From the NCBI GenBank assembly GCA_964487845.1, contig CAZASK010000001.1, forward strand, positions 61,136 to 125,135: a stretch of DNA of 64,000 nt, written 5' to 3'. This document shows, piece after piece, positions 27,062 through 36,887 of the stretch (positions are counted from its first letter, which is position 1; the number at the start of each line of letters is the position of its first letter). The notes under the pieces were generated by a model. It ran no database searches. It had not been told where the DNA came from and saw only the letters and a program-made list of their open reading frames with translations. The stretch is from CAZASK01 sp964487845. Lineage in GTDB: Bacteria > Chlamydiota > Chlamydiia > Chlamydiales > FEN-1388. A program made the position numbers and the translations under genes.

Positions 27062-29884
27062 TTAGAGACTTTTTTGTATTCGATCTAATTCCTTTTCCCA
27101 GGCAGCAATTTGAGCCCTCTGCTTTTCAATGAGTTGAGCCGGGGCCTTCTCAAGAAATTGTGGATTTTCGAGTTGTGCTCGGCCTTTTGTGATAAGAAGA
27201 GTGATCTTTTCTTCCTCTTTTTTTAAGCGCTCTTTTTCTTGTTCAAGAAGCTCGTGTGGCAATACGATGGAAAGAGTGGCATCGTCTATTGCAGCAGAAC
27301 TTGCTCGTATATGGAAAGGAAGCGTTGAGAAGGTGATAGTGCCCATTTTTACGCATGAAGTAATAATATGCTGATTGCAGAGAAGCAGTTGTGTTGTACT
27401 CCCTGATCCAGATATGTACATGTCAGTGGCTACATGGGGTGCTATTTTCATCTCGCCGCGAATATTACGGATCATATAGACAGCTTTTTCGACTTCTATA
27501 AAGTCTTGATAGGCTTTTTTGTCTTCGGTCTGAAGCTCTGCAGGGAATGGGGCCACCATGCAGGCAGGGCAGCCGAGTGCTTGAATTGCCTCTTGAACAT
27601 AGGGATCATGTGATGGAGTATGCTCGATTCCAGGGAATCGTTTTTTGAGAAGTGAAAAGAGCTCTTCTGTAATGAATGGGGCCATAGGGTGCATGAGGCG
27701 TATTGCTTGTAACAGGATGACGACAAGGAGCTTTTGTTTGTTTTCACGCAGTGCTTCATTGCCTCGTTTTGCAAAGAGTACAGGCTTTACGATTTCCACA
27801 TAGTAGGCGCAGTATTTATTCCAGAAAAACTCATATGCCTCCTTAGCGGCTTTGTCAAAAGCGTATGCGGTGAGGGCTGTGTCTACAGCAGCAATCGCTC
27901 GTCTCATCTCTTCGAGAATCCAACGATCTTCTAATTCTAAAAGTTGAGAGTCAATGCCTGCTGCGAAATGGTCATTAGTGAAGTTTTCTTGCAGGTTCAT
28001 GAGCACAAAGCGGGCTCCATTCCACACTTTATTCGCAAAGTTTTTAAACTCCTCAAAGCGCCTTCTATCGAGATCTATTTGCCTTGCATCCGTTGTACTG
28101 AAGGCGAGGGCCATCCTGCAGGCATCGGCACCATATTCTTCAATAACCTCGATAGGATCGATGACATTGCCTTTTGTCTTGGACATCTTTTCCCAACGTG
28201 CCGTTACCTCTTTCGGGCAAGGCTTTCCTAAGTCATACTCTTTTCTCTCTTGGTCGTTTACGTAGCTAATGCCGCCGCCAGATTGTGTGGTATAGTAGGA
28301 CTTGCTATAGATAAGACCATGTAAAAATGTTTCTTGGAAGGGTGCCTTTTCCAGTGCGTATGTGCCCATCATGAGCATGCGTGCTACCCAGAAAAAGAGG
28401 ATGTCATGGCCAGTAATAAGCGTGCTGTTGGGATAAAACTTATGAAGCGCTGCGGTCTCGTCTGGCCAGCCAAGTGTGGCAAAGGGCCAGAGAGCGGATG
28501 AGAACCAGGTGTCTAGGACGTCAGGATCTTGGCACCACTCCTCTGGATGGTTGCGTACTATTTCAGGAAGGTCGTCGCCATCATGACAGATAATCTGCTC
28601 AGGATTTTGGATGTTATACCAAATAGGGATTTGATGGCCCCACCAGAGCTGCCTGCTGATGCACCAGTCGCGTAGATTGTCGATCCAGTGATTGTAACTA
28701 TTTTCCCAGTGTGTGGGGTTGAGTTTCACTTGTTTTGTTGCAATAAGCTGCTTCAAACTCTCTTTAAAATGAGACATTTTGACAAACCACTGCTTGGAAA
28801 GATGTGGTTCGATGACTGCTTTTGAACGATAAGAGACCCCGATACGATTGACATAGGGATCTTGTTTGATGAAGAATCCCATGGTTTTCATCTTCTCAAT
28901 AACAGCATCTCTTGCTTCATGCATCGTAAGGCCTTGATATTCTCCGCCTTTTTCATTGATGATGCCATCGTCATTCATGATGCTTATCAAAGTAAGATTG
29001 TGGCGCATCCCCATTTCATAGTCGTTGAAATCGTGTGCTGGCGTAATTTTCACACATCCTGTCCCAAATTCAGAGTCGACGAAGTCATCTGCAATGATTG
29101 GAATGTGTCTTCCTGTAAGTGGCTGAAGTACCATTTTTCCAACGAGACTCGTGTATCTCGTGTCTTTTGGAGAGACGGCAACGGCTACATCGCCAAGCAT
29201 GGTTTCTGGTCTTGTTGTAGCAAATGAAATAGAGTCAGCACTGCCAATAACGGGGTAAGAAAAATAATAGAGGAAGCCATTTTTTTCTTCATATTCGACT
29301 TCATCATCGGCAAGCGCAGTTTTTGTAATCGGATCCCAGTTAACGAGATAGTCACCGCGATAGATGAGCCCGTTGTCAAATAGTTTTTTAAACATTGTTT
29401 TTACAGCTTTCGAGCAGCCAGCATCCATGGTGAAGCGAATTTTAGACCAGTCAAGTGAGCAGCCAATACGTTTGAGTTGTGAGATGATAGTCTGTTCACT
29501 CTTTTCTTTTTGAACCCACACATGTGCTAAGAAATCTCCTTTTGAAAAATCGACCCTGCGCTTGCCATAGGTCTTTAATAGCTGCCGCTCAACAACGGTT
29601 TGTGTGGCGATGCCAGCATGATCAGTGCCTGGTTGCCAGAGTGTTTCAAATCCGCACATCCGCTTCCACCTGATCAAAATGTCTTGTAAGGTGTTGTCGA
29701 GCGCATGTCCCATGTGAAGCACGCCTGTTACGTTAGGAGGGGGGATGACGATGCAATAGGCAGGTTTTGGTGATGATGGATCAGCTTTAAAAAAACCGTT
29801 TTTTTCCCAAAATTCGTACCATTTGCCTTCTCGTTCTTTTGCCTCGTACGATTTTGGCAGTTCTTGACCGGAAATTTCTTTCAT
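27062..29884 (-). CDS. valS: Valine--tRNA ligase
   Basis: Class I synthetase charging tRNA-Val, cytosolic. 940 aa from ATG 29884 (AGGAG ten bases upstream); the longer frame to 29923 starts at TTG. Motifs: PNVTGVLHMGHALDN with HMGH (about residue 55), the editing domain around FATTRPETMLGD, KMSKTKGNVIDP with KMSKS-type loop (about residue 566) and a C-terminal coiled coil (EKERLKKEEEKITLL). In Chlamydia valS is next to the V-ATPase operon; here fumC and small AT-rich genes separate them. Confidence 0.95.
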   Translation of the reverse strand: MKEISGQELPKSYEAKEREGKWYEFWEKNGFFKADPSSPKPAYCIVIPPPNVTGVLHMGHALDNTLQDILIRWKRMCGFETLWQPGTDHAGIATQTVVERQLLKTYGKRRVDFSKGDFLAHVWVQKEKSEQTIISQLKRIGCSLDWSKIRFTMDAGCSKAVKTMFKKLFDNGLIYRGDYLVNWDPITKTALADDEVEYEEKNGFLYYFSYPVIGSADSISFATTRPETMLGDVAVAVSPKDTRYTSLVGKMVLQPLTGRHIPIIADDFVDSEFGTGCVKITPAHDFNDYEMGMRHNLTLISIMNDDGIINEKGGEYQGLTMHEARDAVIEKMKTMGFFIKQDPYVNRIGVSYRSKAVIEPHLSKQWFVKMSHFKESLKQLIATKQVKLNPTHWENSYNHWIDNLRDWCISRQLWWGHQIPIWYNIQNPEQIICHDGDDLPEIVRNHPEEWCQDPDVLDTWFSSALWPFATLGWPDETAALHKFYPNSTLITGHDILFFWVARMLMMGTYALEKAPFQETFLHGLIYSKSYYTTQSGGGISYVNDQERKEYDLGKPCPKEVTARWEKMSKTKGNVIDPIEVIEEYGADACRMALAFSTTDARQIDLDRRRFEEFKNFANKVWNGARFVLMNLQENFTNDHFAAGIDSQLLELEDRWILEEMRRAIAAVDTALTAYAFDKAAKEAYEFFWNKYCAYYVEIVKPVLFAKRGNEALRENKQKLLVVILLQAIRLMHPMAPFITEELFSLLKKRFPGIEHTPSHDPYVQEAIQALGCPACMVAPFPAELQTEDKKAYQDFIEVEKAVYMIRNIRGEMKIAPHVATDMYISGSGSTTQLLLCNQHIITSCVKMGTITFSTLPFHIRASSAAIDDATLSIVLPHELLEQEKERLKKEEEKITLLITKGRAQLENPQFLEKAPAQLIEKQRAQIAAWEKELDRIQKSL

Positions 29885-30094
29885 TTGCTCAACGCTCCTT
29901 GGCATCTCGTAGATATGCTGCAAAGCATCGTAGCTCGTTTTTTAATAAAACACCAGGTTTAGTTATTTCAAAACATAACTTTCTCGAAACAATTATGTAA
30001 TCAATAATTAGCTCTACAATTTTAATTAATAATGTTGATTTATAAAATGAATTGATATAAAATGTATTACTTTAATATTGCAAAGGTGAATAAA

Positions 30095-30574
30095 ATGAAT
30101 CCATATAATTGTCTCGATAATTTTAAGAATTTTAGTCATGAGAATCTGGAGAAGATGTTTGATAAGTATAATGAGCAATGTCTTACGATTGCAGCTGAAT
30201 TGAATTGGAATTCAGAAATGCTTTCGACACAGCGTTGTATTTTAGAAAAGAAAAAGGAGCAAGCGCTTAATATATTACGCAGTCTAAAACTGGGAGAGAA
30301 ATCAGTGCCTCATACATTGCGTAGTTTAGAACAGCGAAGGGAGTCAGTGCCTCATACATCATGCAGTTTAGAACAGCGAAGGGAGTCAGTGCCTCATACA
30401 TCATGCAGTTTAGAACAGAAAAAGGAATCAGCGCCTCATACATCGAGCTCTTTAGAGAATAAACATGTACGTGGAAACATCAGTGGAAATTCTTTAATAA
30501 AAAAAATTGATGAAACGAAAAATCTTCGTATAGCGATTTTATTAAGAAACACATTTTATCTTCTTGACAAGTAA
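30095..30574 (+). CDS. Hypothetical protein with 14-residue tandem repeats
   Basis: 159 aa from ATG 30095 (AAAGGTGA upstream); an ATG at 30062 lacks a ribosome binding site. N-terminal half is helical and probably coiled coil (HENLEKMFDKYNEQCL). Then four copies of a 14-residue unit of the form SLEQRRESVPHTSC, encoded by 42-base direct repeats. A short basic C-terminus follows. No signal peptide or membrane segment. Repeat-containing, AT-rich orphan genes in Chlamydiae are often host-directed, but no function is known. Confidence 0.7.
   Translation: MNPYNCLDNFKNFSHENLEKMFDKYNEQCLTIAAELNWNSEMLSTQRCILEKKKEQALNILRSLKLGEKSVPHTLRSLEQRRESVPHTSCSLEQRRESVPHTSCSLEQKKESAPHTSSSLENKHVRGNISGNSLIKKIDETKNLRIAILLRNTFYLLDK
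30281..30448 (+). repeat. Four 42-base direct repeats inside the 30095 gene
   Basis: Units begin at 30281, 30323, 30365 and 30407, each keeping the reading frame; units 2 and 3 are almost identical over 42 bases, units 1 and 4 have diverged. A fifth partial copy starts at 30449. The near identity of the central units points to recent expansion by slippage or unequal recombination. Confidence 0.85.
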
Positions 30575-30586
30575 AAGTATTGACTT

Positions 30587-30619
30587 ATTCATACTCTTCA
30601 TTTACCGAAGAGTATGAAT
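30587..30619. terminator. Strong hairpin between convergent genes
   Basis: ATTCATACTCTTC (30587-30599) and GAAGAGTATGAAT (30607-30619) form a perfect 13-bp stem with a seven-base loop between the ends of the 30095 and 30636 genes. It can serve both directions; no clear U-run. Confidence 0.6.
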
Positions 30620-30635
30620 GAGTGTTTGACTTATG

Positions 30636-31034
30636 TTATTTTTTAGCTATTTTCTTTTGTAGTTTTTTTGGAGCATGCTCTTCAGCATATTGTATCGCCG
30701 CGCTTTTAGTTTGTTGTATAACAGCTTTTAAAAATTCTTTTCTTTCTTTTTTATTTGCTTTAAATGTTTTAAATACTTTTTTTACTTTCGAATTAACGGT
30801 TCCGTGTAATTTATTGACAGTAATTTTTTTATCTTTTACCGCCATTTTACCAGATACGTTGAACTCACAACCAGCAAATGGAGTAAGGACTGATTTAACG
30901 ACAAAGGAAATTTTGTCTTTCTTTGCTTTAAATTCACTTGGAATCATTGACTGTAGTGTGACTTCTTTTACTTTTTCTTCGTTTTTTTCTAACGCGTATC
31001 GAGCAAAATCAGCATTTAATCGATTAATATTCAT
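30636..31034 (-). CDS. Small basic hypothetical protein
   Basis: 132 aa, very lysine-rich (C-terminal half KKVFKTFKANKKERKEF and KKLQKKIAKK). No signal peptide or membrane segment. The minus-strand frame is chosen over the hydrophobic frame on the other strand because it has ATG 31034 near a plausible promoter side, a soluble charged composition and lies between a gene end and the hairpin. Could be a nucleic-acid-binding protein or effector; unrecognised. Confidence 0.6.
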   Translation of the reverse strand: MNINRLNADFARYALEKNEEKVKEVTLQSMIPSEFKAKKDKISFVVKSVLTPFAGCEFNVSGKMAVKDKKITVNKLHGTVNSKVKKVFKTFKANKKERKEFLKAVIQQTKSAAIQYAEEHAPKKLQKKIAKK

Positions 31035-31129
31035 TATATTGCCTTATGTTTTATTATTGCTGTTTGAGTATATGCGAGTATAAGAATAATCAGCAATACT
31101 CGTTTGAATTTATAAATAAATTTATATAA

Positions 31130-32527
31130 TTAATGCTGAGGGTGAACGATCGCTTGTAGATTGAGGGTAGCATCAAATGTTTCTTGAGTAAGGAGGCCAA
31201 GTGAAGTGGCAGCTTCCTTAAGTGTGACGCCATCGAGATGTGCCTTTTGTACGATTTTTGCAACCTTGTCATATCCTAAAAGTGGGGTAAGAGCAGTTGC
31301 AATCATGAGCGTGTTATTAGTGAGTTGTTTCAGCTGTTCTTCATTTGCTTGTAATCCCTTCAGGCAGTAGTTATAGAAACTGTTACATCCGACTGTCAGG
31401 ATGTGAATAGCATGAAGAAGGTTGGAGATGATGACTGGTTTAAATACGTTGAGTTCAAAGTGTCCTTGAGATGCGGCAAAAGAAATTGTAGCATCACAGC
31501 CGAATACCTGTGCTGCTATCATGGTCAGTGCCTCGCACTGCGTGGGGTTGACTTTGCCCGGCATGATAGAAGAGCCTGGTTCGTTTTCCGGTAAAAAGAG
31601 CTCTTGAAGGCCCGCTCGTGGGCCAGAGCCCATCAGTCGAATATCGCTTGCAATTTTGAAAAGAGCAGTAGCTAGTGTCTTTAACGCCCCTGAACAACAG
31701 ACTATAGCTTCATGTGCCGCTAGCGCTTGAAATGAGTTCGGGGCGGCCACGAATGAAATATTGGTAAGATCTGAGATGTGAGTGATTGCAGCTTGTGCAA
31801 AGCCTGCTGGGCAATTGAGACCTGTGCCGACAGCTGTAGCACCAAGGGCAAGTTCTCGAAGGTGAGCCAAAGAGTGTGTGATGGCATCGATGGCATGCGC
31901 TATTTGACTAGCATATCCTGAAAATTCTTGTCCTAGAGTAAGAGGCACCGCATCCATCAGATGGGTCCTTCCTATTTTGATGATATCCTGAAATTGAGTA
32001 GCTTTTGCTTCAAGGCCTTGCTTGAATTGAGTAACAGCTGGCAACAGTCTGTTTTCAATCTCTAGCACACTGGCAATATGCATAGCCGTTGGAAATACAT
32101 CATTTGATGACTGCGACTTATTCACGTCGTCATTCGGATGGATAGGAGACTGAGAGCCGAGCTCTCCTCCAAGAAGCTGGATGGCTCGATTGGCGATTAC
32201 CTCATTTACGTTCATATTGGTCTGCGTGCCAGATCCCGTCTGAAATACAGAAAGAGGGAATTGATCACGCCACTTGCCTGTGAGTATCTCATTACAGGCG
32301 CTCACGATAGCTTCTTTTTTTTGTACAGAGAGGAGGCCAAGCTGCCAATTCGCAAGGCATGCTGCCTTTTTGATGATTACAAGAGCCTGGATGACAGGCC
32401 ATGGCATGATTACATCAGAGAGCGGAAAATGGCGTAGTGAGCGCTCTGTTTGAGCGCCCCACAAATAGTCAGATGGCACCTGCACTTCACCAAGAGAGTC
32501 TTTCTCTATGCGATAGGGTACCATCAT
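31130..32527 (-). CDS. fumC: Fumarate hydratase, class II
   Basis: TCA-cycle enzyme that interconverts fumarate and malate, cytosolic homotetramer. 465 aa, full length. Motifs: GSGTQTNMNVNEVIANRA (about residues 97-114), GRTHLMDAVPLTLGQEFSG with the catalytic histidine, and the superfamily signature GSSIMPGKVNPTQ (about 316-328). Two adjacent ATG codons (32527, 32524) are possible starts. It starts only 10 bases after the atpK stop, so it probably shares the V-ATPase transcript. Confidence 0.95.
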   Translation of the reverse strand: MMVPYRIEKDSLGEVQVPSDYLWGAQTERSLRHFPLSDVIMPWPVIQALVIIKKAACLANWQLGLLSVQKKEAIVSACNEILTGKWRDQFPLSVFQTGSGTQTNMNVNEVIANRAIQLLGGELGSQSPIHPNDDVNKSQSSNDVFPTAMHIASVLEIENRLLPAVTQFKQGLEAKATQFQDIIKIGRTHLMDAVPLTLGQEFSGYASQIAHAIDAITHSLAHLRELALGATAVGTGLNCPAGFAQAAITHISDLTNISFVAAPNSFQALAAHEAIVCCSGALKTLATALFKIASDIRLMGSGPRAGLQELFLPENEPGSSIMPGKVNPTQCEALTMIAAQVFGCDATISFAASQGHFELNVFKPVIISNLLHAIHILTVGCNSFYNYCLKGLQANEEQLKQLTNNTLMIATALTPLLGYDKVAKIVQKAHLDGVTLKEAATSLGLLTQETFDATLNLQAIVHPQH

Positions 32528-32537
32528 GTTATCTCGT

Positions 32538-32972
32538 TTAGATAATTAACAAAGTAAATACTAAGGCAAAAAGCGCAAACGACTCCAAGATACCGATAGC
32601 AGCAAAGCATTTTCCGTAGACGCTCGGCTGCTTGAGCGATGCTTGGATACCAGCTGCTACTACCTTCCCTTGAAAGATGGAGGAAGCCATAAAGGATAAT
32701 CCAGCACCAAGGCCTACAAAAATAGCAGCAATTGGTGACAATGTTCCTGCTTGAATATTGCGATACATCAGCAGCATCAAGATAAAGCCATAAATACACT
32801 GAGAGGATGGCACGGATGCCATGCCGATAAATTTACCATGACCTTCTTCAACGCGTGCCATAGCAGCATGAGAAGCCATTCCTGCGATGTAGCAGCCGAT
32901 AGCACTGCCGCAGCAGCCTAGGCTTAAAGACAGTATAGGACCGACCTGGTCAAGAGCATGTCCAATTTCCAT
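32538..32972 (-). CDS. atpK: V-type ATP synthase subunit K (proteolipid)
   Basis: Membrane rotor proteolipid of the V-type ATP synthase. 144 aa with four hydrophobic helices in two hairpins, as in NtpK. The ion-binding glutamate is in the last helix (IGILESFALFALV); the matching position of the first hairpin lacks a carboxylate, as in other V-type K subunits, giving fewer ion sites per ring. Follows atpI in the operon. Confidence 0.92.
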   Translation of the reverse strand: MEIGHALDQVGPILSLSLGCCGSAIGCYIAGMASHAAMARVEEGHGKFIGMASVPSSQCIYGFILMLLMYRNIQAGTLSPIAAIFVGLGAGLSFMASSIFQGKVVAAGIQASLKQPSVYGKCFAAIGILESFALFALVFTLLII

Positions 32973-33016
32973 ATGTGTGACTCCTTATTCTGTAACTAAT
33001 ACATAATTTCATTTTG

Positions 33017-34927
33017 CTATTCAAAGGCATGAATTGCAAGAGGTTTAAAGCGCTTGCCTCCTCCTTCGAACGAGTAGTGATACCACTCTAAAAAGTTTAA
33101 TCGCAGCCCATGTATGGTGCCGCCCATAATGCTCAAAATAATGTTAATTCCGTGTGCAAAGATCATCATGATGATGGCTACAAACAAAGGCAGGCTGCCA
33201 GCTAAATCATTGATCGTGCTGCTCATGATAGCACCCGCTAATCCTAGTGCATAAATACGAAGATAAGAAAGCACATCACTAAAAATTTGAATAGAAGTCA
33301 TCACCTCAAAAATGCCAGTCAGTCCTTGCTTGATGATCGCAACTAATGTGGCATAGAGTACGCCTCCACTCAGAAGCTGCAGCCCAAACTGTGCTCCTTT
33401 TTCATAGTCGATTCCACATGCAAAATGGATCAGCGAGGTGGCCCCAAGATAGTGGGGGATATAAAGATATGCACCTATGATGAAGGCAATCCATCCTGCC
33501 CCAACGGGGTTTTTTCCTAGGTAGCGCAGCAGCCCAAAAATGAGATGAATAGAGCCTATAAAAAGAGCAAACTCCATAGTAAGACTATCTGCAAATTTAG
33601 CAGACATAGGACCAAGCTCGCCTGGTTTCGCGGCTGCCTTATAGAGAAAGTCTCTTCCAGAAGTTGCCTCTTTGAGTTGCGGCATCTTGGTTAGCCACTC
33701 TTGATAGACGCTATCTTTTTTCTCAAAATGGTAAGCCGCCTTTTTCTCTACAAGCCAGTTAATAAGCGAGTATTGCCTGAGTGGACTGTCAGATGAAAAG
33801 CTGATAGCAAAAAAGGAATTTGTTAAAAACCCCCAGCCAATACATGCAATGGATAGCACGGTCATGAGCTTTAAAAAGCGTTTTGTAAATTCTTTTTTCG
33901 ATGTAATTTTGAAGTGAATAATAGCAGCAGTAATAAGAAAGATAAGGCCATATCCAGCATCACCTACGATCATTGCAAAGAATATGGAAAAGCAGATCAA
34001 AAGCCATAGTGAAGGATCTTTATCGCGTGCTGATGGTGTGTCAAAGATGTGTACTAAATCTTCACCTACACGAGCAAGCCGCTTATTTTCAAGATAGGTA
34101 GGAGCAACATCTTCATCTTCTATTTTGACCTCTTCGCAAAATATACCTGCTGCGCGGCACATCTCCTGGACAGCTTGCCTCTTATTGTGCGGCACCCATC
34201 CTTGCAGAGTAAATAATTTTTCTTCGAGCTGTGCTTCAGTGGCCTGGGCAAAGAAGTCAAGGCCATAGTGATCAAGTTTTTTATAGAAAGCATAATGGAG
34301 GAGCCAGTTATAGCAGGTGAGTGCCTTTATCTTCTCATCACATATATGGATCATCTTTTGATTTTCATGTCTTTGTTCATACAGAGAGCGCAATTCTTGT
34401 GATATCTGTATTTCAAAAAGATCAGGGAGTACAAGAGGCTCTTTTTCGATCGTAATAAAATAATCGAGGCCATCGAGAGCATCTATAAGGATAAGAGAAG
34501 GTTCCTGTTGCATCATCTCTTTAGTGGATTTTGCGCAGTAGTAACGCACCGTACGTCCTGTCTCTTCACGAACTTCGTCTGTTGCAGAAAAAGAGAAAAA
34601 CCCAAACGGCTTGATGCGGTCGATCTCTTGCTTGAGAGAGCGGACTTTTTCTTCTGCGCTGTCACGTGTCTGTTTGAGCTCGATAGCCTGGTGGCATATC
34701 TCTTCAGCAAGGAGAAGATTTTGATGCTTTTCTTGTTTTGCCAAAGGATAGCCGCGCAAGATCTTGATTGCCTGAGCATAACGCTGTGCCTCTTTCGGAA
34801 CATCCACTAGCTTTTCTTTTTTTGGATGGATGAACTCCACATGAGAGGCTTCTTGAGCATGCTGTAAGAAAGACTCTTTATCGGATAATGCCCCGATGAA
34901 TAGAAATTTAGAGACGTCAATTCTCAT
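33017..34927 (-). CDS. atpI: V-type ATP synthase subunit I
   Basis: Stator and ion-channel subunit (eukaryotic subunit a equivalent). 636 aa: a cytosolic, coiled-coil N-terminal half (about residues 1-300) and a C-terminal half with seven to eight membrane segments. SDVLSYLRIYALGLAGAIMSSTIND is recognisable around residues 565-590 and includes the arginine facing the rotor. It starts 2 bases after the atpD stop. Confidence 0.93.
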   Translation of the reverse strand: MRIDVSKFLFIGALSDKESFLQHAQEASHVEFIHPKKEKLVDVPKEAQRYAQAIKILRGYPLAKQEKHQNLLLAEEICHQAIELKQTRDSAEEKVRSLKQEIDRIKPFGFFSFSATDEVREETGRTVRYYCAKSTKEMMQQEPSLILIDALDGLDYFITIEKEPLVLPDLFEIQISQELRSLYEQRHENQKMIHICDEKIKALTCYNWLLHYAFYKKLDHYGLDFFAQATEAQLEEKLFTLQGWVPHNKRQAVQEMCRAAGIFCEEVKIEDEDVAPTYLENKRLARVGEDLVHIFDTPSARDKDPSLWLLICFSIFFAMIVGDAGYGLIFLITAAIIHFKITSKKEFTKRFLKLMTVLSIACIGWGFLTNSFFAISFSSDSPLRQYSLINWLVEKKAAYHFEKKDSVYQEWLTKMPQLKEATSGRDFLYKAAAKPGELGPMSAKFADSLTMEFALFIGSIHLIFGLLRYLGKNPVGAGWIAFIIGAYLYIPHYLGATSLIHFACGIDYEKGAQFGLQLLSGGVLYATLVAIIKQGLTGIFEVMTSIQIFSDVLSYLRIYALGLAGAIMSSTINDLAGSLPLFVAIIMMIFAHGINIILSIMGGTIHGLRLNFLEWYHYSFEGGGKRFKPLAIHAFE

Positions 34928-34929
34928 AA

Positions 34930-35559
34930 TTATGCCAGTGCCTCTTCTAGTTGTGCCTGTTCGTTGGAGAGGATCTTGGCTTTCGCCACCTTCGCCTGTG
35001 ATACAGCAGCAAGCTGCTGATCGCCTAAAAAGACTTTAATTTTCTTAATATTTTTGAGTGAGCGAGGGATTAAAATTTTCTCAAAAAGGTTGACGCGGAT
35101 AGATACCTCGCGAAGTTCTTTTTCTAGGGCCGTTTTTTTCACTTCCACGAGCGAAAGTTCCGCCTTTGTTCTCGTGAGCATGCGCAAGATGGCAAGTGCT
35201 CCATCCAACCAAATAGGAGTGTCAAAGAGATCGTAGTTGAGCTCATCAAAGATGGCGTCTTCAAAGATAGGCACGTCCACGCCTGCAATGTTTTCAGTAT
35301 GTTTGATCAGTTCTTTTACTCGAATCACTGCTGCCAAATTAATCGAAATCTTTTGTGTAAAAAGAGCGGCAAAGGCTTCGCTTTCGATGAGCTTTTCTTC
35401 AAAACGCTGATGGAGCTTTTCTATTACATGGCGTGTCTCTGCAACTTCAGCCTGTAAAAGTGCTTTTTTCAGCTGCAGCGTAGGAAGATAACGCTGCAGT
35501 TGATTGAGCTTGTTTTGCTGCGCTCTGAGTTCATTTTTTGTCAGTTTTATCTCTGCCAT
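34930..35559 (-). CDS. atpD: V-type ATP synthase subunit D
   Basis: Central-shaft subunit. 209 aa, mostly two long coiled-coil helices (KLTKNELRAQQNKLNQLQRY at the start and NLFEKILIPRSLKNIKKIKVF near the C-terminus, the family's conserved block). Lies between atpB and atpI as in other chlamydial operons. Starts 17 bases after the atpB stop. Confidence 0.92.
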   Translation of the reverse strand: MAEIKLTKNELRAQQNKLNQLQRYLPTLQLKKALLQAEVAETRHVIEKLHQRFEEKLIESEAFAALFTQKISINLAAVIRVKELIKHTENIAGVDVPIFEDAIFDELNYDLFDTPIWLDGALAILRMLTRTKAELSLVEVKKTALEKELREVSIRVNLFEKILIPRSLKNIKKIKVFLGDQQLAAVSQAKVAKAKILSNEQAQLEEALA

Positions 35560-35576
35560 TACTAATCACGCTCGCT

Positions 35577-36887
35577 TTAGGCCTTCACTTTGGCAGGCCA
35601 ATATTTGTCGACAATGCTCTTTTTCATACCAACTTCTTGAGGCTGAAAACAGTCCGCCAATATTCTCCAGCCCATATCAAGAGCTGCATCGAGCGGTCTA
35701 TTTACTTCAAGATCCATCATTTCTGCTTCAAATAACTTGGCATATCGAAGTAGCTGCTCATCCCATTTTGATAGTCGAAATCCCATTGCTCTTCTCTCTT
35801 TTGCCTTTTTCGATTCTGCAAAGAGCCGAATCATGCAGTTGGCGACCTCGCCATGGTCTTCGCGAGTGACCTTGCCGATCACGAGCTGTTTGAGTCTCGA
35901 GAGCGACCCAAAGGGATCGATTTTTCCGCCGTGTAAGTAAAATTGACCTTCCGTGATATAACCTGTGTTATCTGGAATCGGGTGGGTGACATCATCGCCA
36001 GGCATTGTAGTCACAGCTACGACGGTAATTGAGCCTGAGCCATCCATGGCGACTGCTTTCTCGTAGCGAGAGGCAAGGTCGGAATAGAGCGATCCTGGAT
36101 ATCCACGATTTGAAGGCACCTGATCCATTGTAATCGCAATTTCTTTAATGGAGTCGGCAAAGGCAGTCATGTCGGTGAGGAGAACGAGGACGGATTTGTC
36201 TTGAAGCGCAAATTTTTCGGCACAAGCGAGAGCCATGTCAGGAACAAGGATACACTCTACAGCAGGGTCGATTGCCCGGTGTACGAACATAATCGTCTTA
36301 TTCATTGAGCCAGAGCGTTCAGCATTGTCGATGAATGCTTGGTACTCGCTAAAAGTAAGTCCCATGCCGCCGATGATAACTACATCAGCATCAGTCTGAT
36401 TGGCAATACGCATGAGGAGAGCATTATAGGGCTCACCAGCGACTGAGAAGATAGGAATTTTTTGAGAAGTCACCAGGCAGTTGAAAACATCAATCATGGG
36501 GATGTTTGTTTTTACCATATCTCGTGGGATGATACGCTTCGTTGGATTAAATGAGGGTCCTCCAATAGGCACCATATCACCTACGATGTCAGGGCCATTG
36601 TCAATAGGGGAGCCAGAGCCATTAAAGCGCCTTCCCAGCAGCTTTTCAGAAAAAGGAACTTGCATATCTCGTTGTAAGAAGGTGACCTTATCACCGGTTG
36701 AAATGCCGCGAGTGCTCTGGAATACCTGCAAAGTCACTTTGCTTCCTGTAATCCGCAGCACGGATGCATAGACATGACGTCCATCTTTGAGATCAATGCG
36801 TGCAAGCTCTCCTAATCCCACACCATCAGCAATCACGGTGATGAGATTACCGCGCATATCGTGAATCTTTTCATATACGTTTCTCAT
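35577..36887 (-). CDS. atpB: V-type ATP synthase subunit B
   Basis: Non-catalytic nucleotide-binding-type subunit of the V1 head. 436 aa. Motifs [26 protein letters not shown] N-domain, [19 protein letters not shown] (no P-loop lysine, as expected for B), [16 protein letters not shown] and [18 protein letters not shown]. The start overlaps the atpA stop as ATGA, implying coupled synthesis of the two head subunits. Confidence 0.95.
   Translation of the reverse strand: MRNVYEKIHDMRGNLITVIADGVGLGELARIDLKDGRHVYASVLRITGSKVTLQVFQSTRGISTGDKVTFLQRDMQVPFSEKLLGRRFNGSGSPIDNGPDIVGDMVPIGGPSFNPTKRIIPRDMVKTNIPMIDVFNCLVTSQKIPIFSVAGEPYNALLMRIANQTDADVVIIGGMGLTFSEYQAFIDNAERSGSMNKTIMFVHRAIDPAVECILVPDMALACAEKFALQDKSVLVLLTDMTAFADSIKEIAITMDQVPSNRGYPGSLYSDLASRYEKAVAMDGSGSITVVAVTTMPGDDVTHPIPDNTGYITEGQFYLHGGKIDPFGSLSRLKQLVIGKVTREDHGEVANCMIRLFAESKKAKERRAMGFRLSKWDEQLLRYAKLFEAEMMDLEVNRPLDAALDMGWRILADCFQPQEVGMKKSIVDKYWPAKVKA

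Noticed and set aside
30281..30448. Direct repeats considered as a CRISPR array.
   Set aside because: The repeats are contiguous without spacers and keep the protein reading frame.
30622..31083. Hydrophobic 153-codon frame on the plus strand opposite the lysine-rich gene.
   Set aside because: Its hydrophobicity is the mirror of lysine-rich AAA/AAG codons on the other strand; the minus frame is better placed.
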